Positions 57,884 to 64,000 of a stretch of 64,000 nucleotides of DNA are shown here, one piece after another; positions within the stretch are counted from its first letter, which is position 1, and every line of letters begins with the position of its first letter. The stretch covers positions 71,643,393-71,707,392 of the forward strand of contig OV884059.1 in NCBI GenBank assembly GCA_930367215.1, written 5' to 3'. Source of the DNA: Pollenia angustigena. Lineage: Eukaryota; Arthropoda; Insecta; Diptera; Polleniidae. Position numbers and translations under genes: made by a program. Below the pieces are notes generated by a model. That model worked only from the letters and a program-made list of their open reading frames with translations. It had not been told where the DNA came from and did not search any database.

Positions 57884-59430
57884 CTGAAATTAAATTAAAG
57901 AAAAAGAAAATAAAGATTAATATCATAAATTTCATAATTCAAATTCAAATAGGAGAAATTATCGAAAATTAAAAAAAATTGTGTTTGGCTAGTATCAGTT
58001 CTTGGAGTGTTTGGGTTAAAGTTGTCCTAAAATCATTGACACGAAGCACTGTTTTATAAAAAGTATCGTGAATTTTAATTGGGTCAATACTTTCTTGAAA
58101 AGCGTATACATACATACAACACGAAGTTTTGAAATTTGTTAAAATATTTCTTCTGAAGTTCTGTACAAAATCTTAATACTAAGAAGATTTTTGACCTCCC
58201 GGGAGAATAAAATTTTGAATGGAATAACAATTTGTACTTCAGCCCATTCGGAGAATTATTTTTATTAAAAATTTCAACAATTTGCACGCGTTGCTCTGGT
58301 GCAAATCGATGCATAATGAAATTTCAAAGCAAACTAAACAAAAAGAAACTATCAGTTGTTAAACGTGGCACTCTTAAAAAAACAACGTTTACATAAAATT
58401 TACATAGTATTATGACTACCATATTGTGCATGCTGCTGGTTTCTTATAATTGAGGATTCTTCTGTAAGGAAAGGGCGGAATACAAAAAAAGTGAAATAAA
58501 CGTCTATAACGGGTAAGTAAAATAATAATCATATACTCTCTGGTTCAGTGGGGTAAGTGTTTAGGTCAATCTAATATCACTTTTCAATTATTTCAGGTTC
58601 GAATCGAGATTAAACCATCTTAGAAATTCTTGAATCAAGCACAGTTTGAGATTAATTTAATTTCACTTTTAATAAAGCCAATTCTGTTTTTGGATTATTT
58701 TAAGTTCGTACTCGAATCAAGCATTCTGTACTTGATTTAAGGAAATCCGTACTCACCGTAATATTGACACCGCTCCGGCTTGATTCAAGTACGGATGGAT
58801 GGATTTGTTTTTTGTTTCAGTTGAGTTAATTAAAATTGAACTAGGTGAAATTGGCCGTTAAAGTACTATTCAACCTTTTTAATCGCTGCTCTAATTGTAC
58901 TGGGTCTTTTAAGCTCAAGTGGATATAAGTCCTGGTAGTTTAATTTTGACAACATCTGTTGTCGAATTTTTAACAAAATATTGTCAAATCGGAACCAAAG
59001 AACCTGTTGTCAAATATATAACGGCTTTTTCTCATTATTATTAGCGTTAATTCTTATTTATGTTGTTAAACTAACAACTTTTGTATTCTCAGCCGAAGAA
59101 AATAAAAATGTTCAAATGTGAATTTAAATTAGTGTAAAGTAAAAAAAACAGACCATGGGCAGTGAAAAATATATGATAATTTAAACAAGGAAGGTATTAA
59201 TGATTATTCTAAATATAATTAAAATATACAAAAACATGAAATATGTACTGAATTTTATAATTATTTTACTTTAAATGCTAATGTGACATAAAAAAGGCGG
59301 CGGTTTATAACTTAGACCTCCGCGCTTATCTTAGAGAAAAGCTTTTGTCATTGAAAACACATGTATGTATGTAATATTGTACTGCAATTTGTAATTTTTG
59401 TTAAATATTGAAATATTTTTCATTGGTTGG
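57884..59430. other. Upstream or first-intron DNA with a mariner N-terminus relic
   Basis: On the minus strand at about 58230-58314 the frame reads MHRFAPEQRVQIVEIFNKNN, the helix-turn-helix start of the mariner-like transposases seen at 16350, then loses similarity. No first coding exon of Zdhhc8 was found. Elsewhere the DNA is AT-rich. Confidence 0.45.
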
Positions 59431-61260
59431 GTTTATTTATTTATTTATTAAAGTCTATGGAATAATCTTTACAGACTAATTTAAATACAATTTATACAAA
59501 ACATAATTAAGAAATTACAAATAATTTAACAAAAAACAAATATAAATGACATTTTTACATATGAAAATTAATATATAATAAATTTTTTAGGTAATTGTAT
59601 TTAAGTGTATTATAATATCTCTTTTCACGATTTCCAAACTTTTATTAAAATCTATAAATGGATACAATAAATTGAATTCATCACAGATTCTACGAAATGG
59701 ATCAAAATTAGCATAGTTTGTGCTGTAATATTTTATGCTTAGGATATTATAATTTTTAAACGATCGAAGAGGAATATGTAAATTTATTTTGCTAAGAAGT
59801 AATTCGTAATTCTACTTGTTGTTTATTAGTTGTTACCAGTGTAACCACTAACTGCTGTATTCAAATTTTAAAAATGTCTTCTAGTTAGGCTCAAAGTATC
59901 GGTTCATTTTAGCCTCTGGTGACCTTCGAAATGAAGCAGACGCCGAGCGAGGTAGTTAGGGTGGGCCATTAGTTTATCGATGTAACTTATTGAATATTTT
60001 TTAATTTCCTCCTGGATAGTGGGGACGTTGAGATCTCTGTGGATAATATCATTACGTATATACCATGGGGCGCAGACAATTTGTCGTAATATTCTAGACT
60101 GTCTTCTTTGAAGCTTTTGGATGTTAGATGCACATGCAGTACCCCATAATTGGATGCCATATGTCCATATTGGTTTTATGATGGACTTGTATAAAAGAAT
60201 TTTGTTGTCTAAAGACAAGTTTGAGTTTCCACCGAGAAGCCAATGTAGTTGAGCTGCTTTAAGCAAAAAAACTTGCTGATCAGAGTTGTTGAAGGAAATA
60301 AATAGTTTTACATCATCTGCATACATTAAAGTTTTTGAGTGTTTAATTGCAGAAGGAAGATCATTTATAAATAGTGTAAATAGGAGGGGCACCTGATATT
60401 ACATTTATACAATTTGAATATGAATGACGAAATTTAACAGATTTAAGAAGCGATAAACTAAAACCCATCCGATCAAGCTTAAACAGCAAAAGATCATGAT
60501 TAACTTTATCAAACGCCTTACTTAAATCGTTATATATAACATCCGATTGCATGCCATTAACAAACCCTTCATTTACCCAAGTTGTCAACTCTAGAAGATT
60601 CGTAGCTGCAGAGCATGATTTACGAAATCCATGTTGTGTTGGAGATAATATAGGTGATGCGTGATGCGACAGTGTATCATATATAAGTTTTTCAAATAAT
60701 TTTGGTATAACACTTAATTTAGCTATGCCTCTATAATTTAAAATATTAGCTTTAGACTCAGATTTAAACAGTGGAATTATAAACGATTCTTTCCAAATTG
60801 AAGGAAAATAACCCGTCTTAAGAGATATATTATATATATGAGTCAATGGAATGTATAATATTTGTGAGCATTACTTTAAAATACAGCTGGGAACGCCGTC
60901 TGGGCCAGCAACATTTGACGATTTTAGCTTAGCTAGGGCGTTTAAGACGGTTTGTTGGCTAATGGATGGTATAGAAAAAGTTGTGGATTCAAGGATTGTG
61001 TACGAATATTGATAGTTAAAGGATGACGAAGAGTAAGTTGATGCAAAAAAGTCAGCAAACATATTACTAATGGACATCCGAAGATTCAGAATCACCATAT
61101 TTCATAATCGAAGGATATTCAGCCGATCGTCTTTTAGAATTAACGAATTTATAAAATAATTTTGGATCCTTTTTGAAATAATGGGCCATGTCACAGAGTA
61201 CAATTCCGTTCGGAATGATTCCGTTCGGAATGATTCCGTTCGAAATTGAAGAAAACATAT
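59431..61260 (-). pseudogene. Decayed non-LTR retrotransposon (LINE) reverse transcriptase
   Basis: Minus strand, 5'-truncated, ending in (AATA)n at about 59431-59450. In order from 61258: DPKLFYKFVNSKRRS; SNMFADFFASTYSSSSF with NVAGPDGVPSCILK; then FPSIWKESFIIPLFKSES, LSPTQHGFRKSCSAATNLLE and SKAFDKVNHDLLLFKLDRMG (60361-60846); then PLLFTLFINDLPSAI and the catalytic YADD (59904-60392), directly followed by LSLDNKILLYKSIIKPIWTY and GIQLWGTACASNIQKLQRRQ. At least two frameshifts, a stop and about 100 missing residues after YADD make it non-functional. The 3' part looks jockey-like while the front half looks CR1-like. Confidence 0.75.
61203..61250. repeat. 15-bp tandem repeat, about three units
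   Basis: ATTCCGTTCGGAATG repeats in tandem; being a multiple of three it adds repeated NGIIP units to the LINE frame. Confidence 0.65.
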
Positions 61261-62672
61261 TTGTTTGTTGATGGAAAGTGTATTTTGATAGTTTTATGGC
61301 CTTTCAGATACAGACAACTCCCATACCGTTCATGAAAACAAAAATGGGTTCATTCCATTTGCATAACACAACAACGTTCCATATTTTTTATAACTTTTAG
61401 AATGGTTTATTCACTACACTTGAACCGTCAAATAAACTCACGGAAAAAATGGGGCGAGAAACAATTTTAACACTAAAAAAAGATTAAAAAAGCAAAATGC
61501 AAAGAATAATAATAATTTTATTTTCTTCTTGGCACATTTTTTCATTGATTAATTGTTTTGCTTTTAACATTTTTATAAAATATACGATTTTTTCAAAGCT
61601 CGTTTGCAAACAATAAACATTAAAGTCGCACTTTACATTATTTGGTATAGCCGACGGTTCTATTTCGCCGCCGTCGTTGAAAATGTTTCAATTTTAGTAA
61701 ATTTAGGTCGCCGTCAACGATATGTGTGACTGGCGTTCCCAACACCTGCAATGTCACATCGGCTTCGAGTACAATGTTATGACATTTATAACGTAACGAC
61801 GTAATCTCTTCTGATAGTTTTCGAGATGAGTTACAGACACACTTCTTCTCACTTTTCGAGAAATGATGGAATATTTTGTTTCACATCTTTTAGAAGCGAG
61901 AAGTTTTCACTAAACTTACAGAACATGGGTACAGGTTGTCCGAATGAGACCAAAATATGATAAAATGACAGCAACGTGGTTAGAAAATGTTGACACCATC
62001 CGTTATCAAATTGAACACAATCGTTGTTGGCATTTTTGGTATTTTTATATCGAATTTTTCCCTCTGTGTATATTTAATAAATCAAAATAAAAAATGAGGA
62101 AAAATACAATTTTGTGATTAAGTAAATTAACTTTTTATTAAAGTAAATAGCAACAACAAACAATGACAAAGGATAGGCGGATAGACTGACGACAATTGGG
62201 AAACTTGTAATAATTGACGTTTCCATAACAATGTTAAATTTGTTAAAAAAAAATTATAATTATTATGGATATTGACCAACCTTTACTAACAAATATGAAT
62301 AAATGAATGTGGTTGTCGGTATTGGTTGGTTGGATAGTTCATATACATACAAAGTGCCAATTAATTAAATATAAACATTCCAAAATTATTAAAATGCTTA
62401 TTTATTTATTTTCCATGAAAAGATGATCACAACCATTATCAATATTAACATCATGATGACGATAATGGAAATGAGTTGGAATATAAATTTATATAATTTA
62501 TAAACATGTATTTTAAGCACGTGTGATAGCCAATGACTTTTTTTTAGCCTAAAAATAAAATTTATTGTTATTCATCATGTCTTGATTACTATTTACACTT
62601 AAATCAATTGTGATTAGTGTTAATTGCGAGTTTGTAGAAAAAATAAGGAAACTAGTCTGGTATAAATATCGA
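61261..62672. other. Spacer without recognised features
   Basis: Contains a relatively GC-richer stretch at 61640-61800 (CGCCGCCGTCGTTG, TTAGGTCGCCGTCAACG) with no open frame of note. Nothing recognised. Confidence 0.35.
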
Positions 62673-62883
62673 GCAATAACCACAGTTAAAGCTTAAGCGA
62701 CAAAAACAAAATTTTTAAGAAGGTTTTTTATTATAAAAAAAAGAAAATATACTAGAAATGGCGCTTGAGCCAAAATAGTTTTTGCTATAACATCGTAACG
62801 ATAGCTTGTATGACCATAAAATTTAAGGAGATAATGCAAGTTTCGCCAAATGATGTCGCTTGAGCTATTTCTGCTCGTTAGGG
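62673..62883. mobile_element. MITE, CCCTAAC family, third copy
   Basis: Right end is the complement of CCCTAACGAGCAGAAATAGC followed by TCAAGCGAC; the left end is less conserved (AAAGCTTAAGCGAC after a TCGA). Interior shares TATGACCATAAAATTTAAGGAG with 33793-34107. Confidence 0.5.
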
Positions 62884-63009
62884 TGACTATCTGTTCCCAT
62901 TTGTTTATAAATATAACTCTGTCATCGTTTCGAAAGAGTTTCGCAGTTTAGTTTAACTTTCAAAAGATTTTACATTTCGAATTGAAATACTTGGCAGCCC
63001 TCTAGGACT

Positions 63010-63275
63010 GTATTTTATTAGTTTTGTGGTTATTTTGTTGAACTATTTATGGTTTTTAATCCAAATTTTTAATATTTTTAATTAGGTTTAAGTTAATCAA
63101 ATTTAATTTCCATTAAATTATTTTTATGAAGAAAGGAATTTTACAACATGAAAATTAATTAAAATTGTTATTGACAATCTTTCATTCTTGACCGTGGCCG
63201 GGGCTCGAACCCTGGCCGGCAGGTTACCATGACATGTTTCGATCGCAACCACTCGATCTCCTCAGATGGATTTGC
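63010..63275 (-). mobile_element. tRNA-derived SINE (full-length candidate)
   Basis: On the minus strand a tRNA-like head (A-box-like GATCGAGTGGTTGCGATCG, B box GGTTCGAGCCC) spans about 63270-63190, followed by a ~170-bp body (GGTCAAGAATGAAAGATTGT ... GTTCAACAAAATAACCACAA). The same body occurs truncated at 28256-28450 and partly at 63369-63440. It is not a functional tRNA gene: stems are incomplete. Confidence 0.6.
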
Positions 63276-63368
63276 CGTTTTACACTCGCAGCCATCGACG
63301 ACTGCTGACGTCAATAGTCAAACATCAATCCTTAAACCAAATTGTATTTTAACCTTTGAAGAAAATTC

Positions 63369-63440
63369 CTTTCTTCATAAAAATAATTTAATGAAAATTA
63401 AATTTGATGAACTTAAGCCTAATTAAAAATATTAAAAATT
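63369..63440 (+). mobile_element. SINE body fragment
   Basis: TTTCTTCATAAAAATAATTT through TGAACTTAAGCCTAATTAAA matches the body of the SINE family, opposite in orientation to the copy at 63010-63275, making a local inverted repeat. Confidence 0.6.
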
Positions 63441-63804
63441 TTGTATTTTATTTATTATTCCGTATTTGTACTGAATTAAAAAAAAACACAGTTATAAAGG
63501 GAATTTCAAAACGTTTGAAACTTATGATATTGAACTTGAGTCTTGGTCTGTGCCAAAGTCTTTTATTTCTTCTTATCAGGAAGAAAAAAAATCTTTAAAC
63601 GTTTCTTGTACATCCTTTAATTCATCACTCACCGAAGCTTCGCTACAACATGATTCAAAAATGAAACTTAATAAATATTGAGTCAAAATCTCGATGCCTT
63701 CATCAATCTCTTTTTCAGTGTTAATTTAAAGCACAACATTACTATTTAGATATGGAGGGCTCAGAGCTAAACTGAACCAAGTCATAAAATGTAATGCACA
63801 TAAT
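63441..63804. other. Spacer without recognised features
   Basis: AT-rich; no supportable coding frame. Confidence 0.4.
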
Positions 63805-64000
63805 CAGGTATGTGATGAAAAACGATCGTTTTCAAAATGATAGTTTTTAGCAGGTGTGATGAATTTCGACCGATTTTAAAATCCATTTCTGAAGTAAAGT
63901 CTTTAATTTTTGTTCAAAATATAGTTCAATTAATATATTTAATAAAGAATTAAACAGAATATATAAATGAAAACGGAGGAAAATATATTAGAAATCAATT
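63805..64000. mobile_element. MITE with CAGGTATGTGATG terminus, cut by window end
   Basis: Begins CAGGTATGTGATGAAAAACG and follows the 54311-54580 element in reverse orientation to the window edge (shared TTTTAAAATCCATTTCTGAA). Confidence 0.65.

Noticed and set aside
58230..58314. First coding exon of Zdhhc8 (starts MHRFAPEQRVQ)
   Set aside because: The sequence matches the N-terminus of mariner-like transposases, not the expected Zdhhc8 start, and lacks the first membrane span.
63190..63275. A tRNA gene on the minus strand
   Set aside because: B box and an A-box-like word are present, but the acceptor and anticodon stems do not pair properly and the sequence continues into a repeated body: a SINE head instead.
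1..64000. CRISPR array, operon or prokaryotic defence system
   Set aside because: All coding evidence is eukaryotic (spliced exons, insect transposons); no spaced identical repeats with unique spacers were seen.

Overview
The window is AT-rich nuclear DNA of a higher fly (Diptera; a calyptrate such as a blowfly or house fly fits, but the species cannot be fixed from sequence alone). The evidence is one intron-containing gene whose protein closely resembles Drosophila Zdhhc8, with opa-type (CAG/CAA) glutamine runs, embedded in insect transposons (Ty3/gypsy, hAT, P, Tc1/mariner, Harbinger, jockey-like and RTE-like LINEs). No prokaryotic or CRISPR-like system is present.

Host genes. The main gene is on the minus strand: a DHHC palmitoyltransferase (Zdhhc8) with nine coding exons between 57883 and 12463. 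The first coding exon (N-terminus and first membrane span) was not found and probably lies beyond position 64000. Seven introns are 61-1151 nt, but two are about 20 kb and 21 kb and packed with transposons. The protein ends in a PDZ-ligand-type tail (EISV), yet the same frame stays open for 161 more codons after the TAA. A second, unrecognised single-exon gene (24130-25020, minus strand, 296 aa, two hydrophobic segments) sits inside the 21-kb intron.

Layout. 1-11976, downstream of Zdhhc8: an almost intact Ty3/gypsy element (788-5966, CAAT duplication), MITEs, and a Sola-like element (9064-10606, AATT duplication) with a decayed ORF. 11977-13874: last two Zdhhc8 exons and the in-frame extension. 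13875-34897: 21-kb intron with mariner relics, a ~395-bp tandem array, a Mutator-like element interrupted by a hAT, the nested gene, P-like and Harbinger-like MITEs, a Tc1-like element carrying a SINE, and a five-level nest of elements (30279-33520). 34898-35394: two exons. 35395-55476: 20-kb intron with a long P-like element, a composite hAT, a hAT-like element with very long inverted repeats, a second Mutator-like copy and a truncated RTE-like LINE. 55477-57883: five short exons, with one P-like MITE inserted in another inside an intron. 57884-64000: upstream or first-intron DNA with a LINE relic on the minus strand and a tRNA-derived SINE.

The most useful observations are the transposon structures dated by nesting and bounded by target-site duplications, a canonical -1 frameshift heptamer in the gypsy element, and three possible coding expansions of Zdhhc8 (post-stop extension, retained 66-nt intron, 27-nt microexon). 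Transposon class names rest on termini, duplication lengths and short protein motifs read by eye; no database search was possible.
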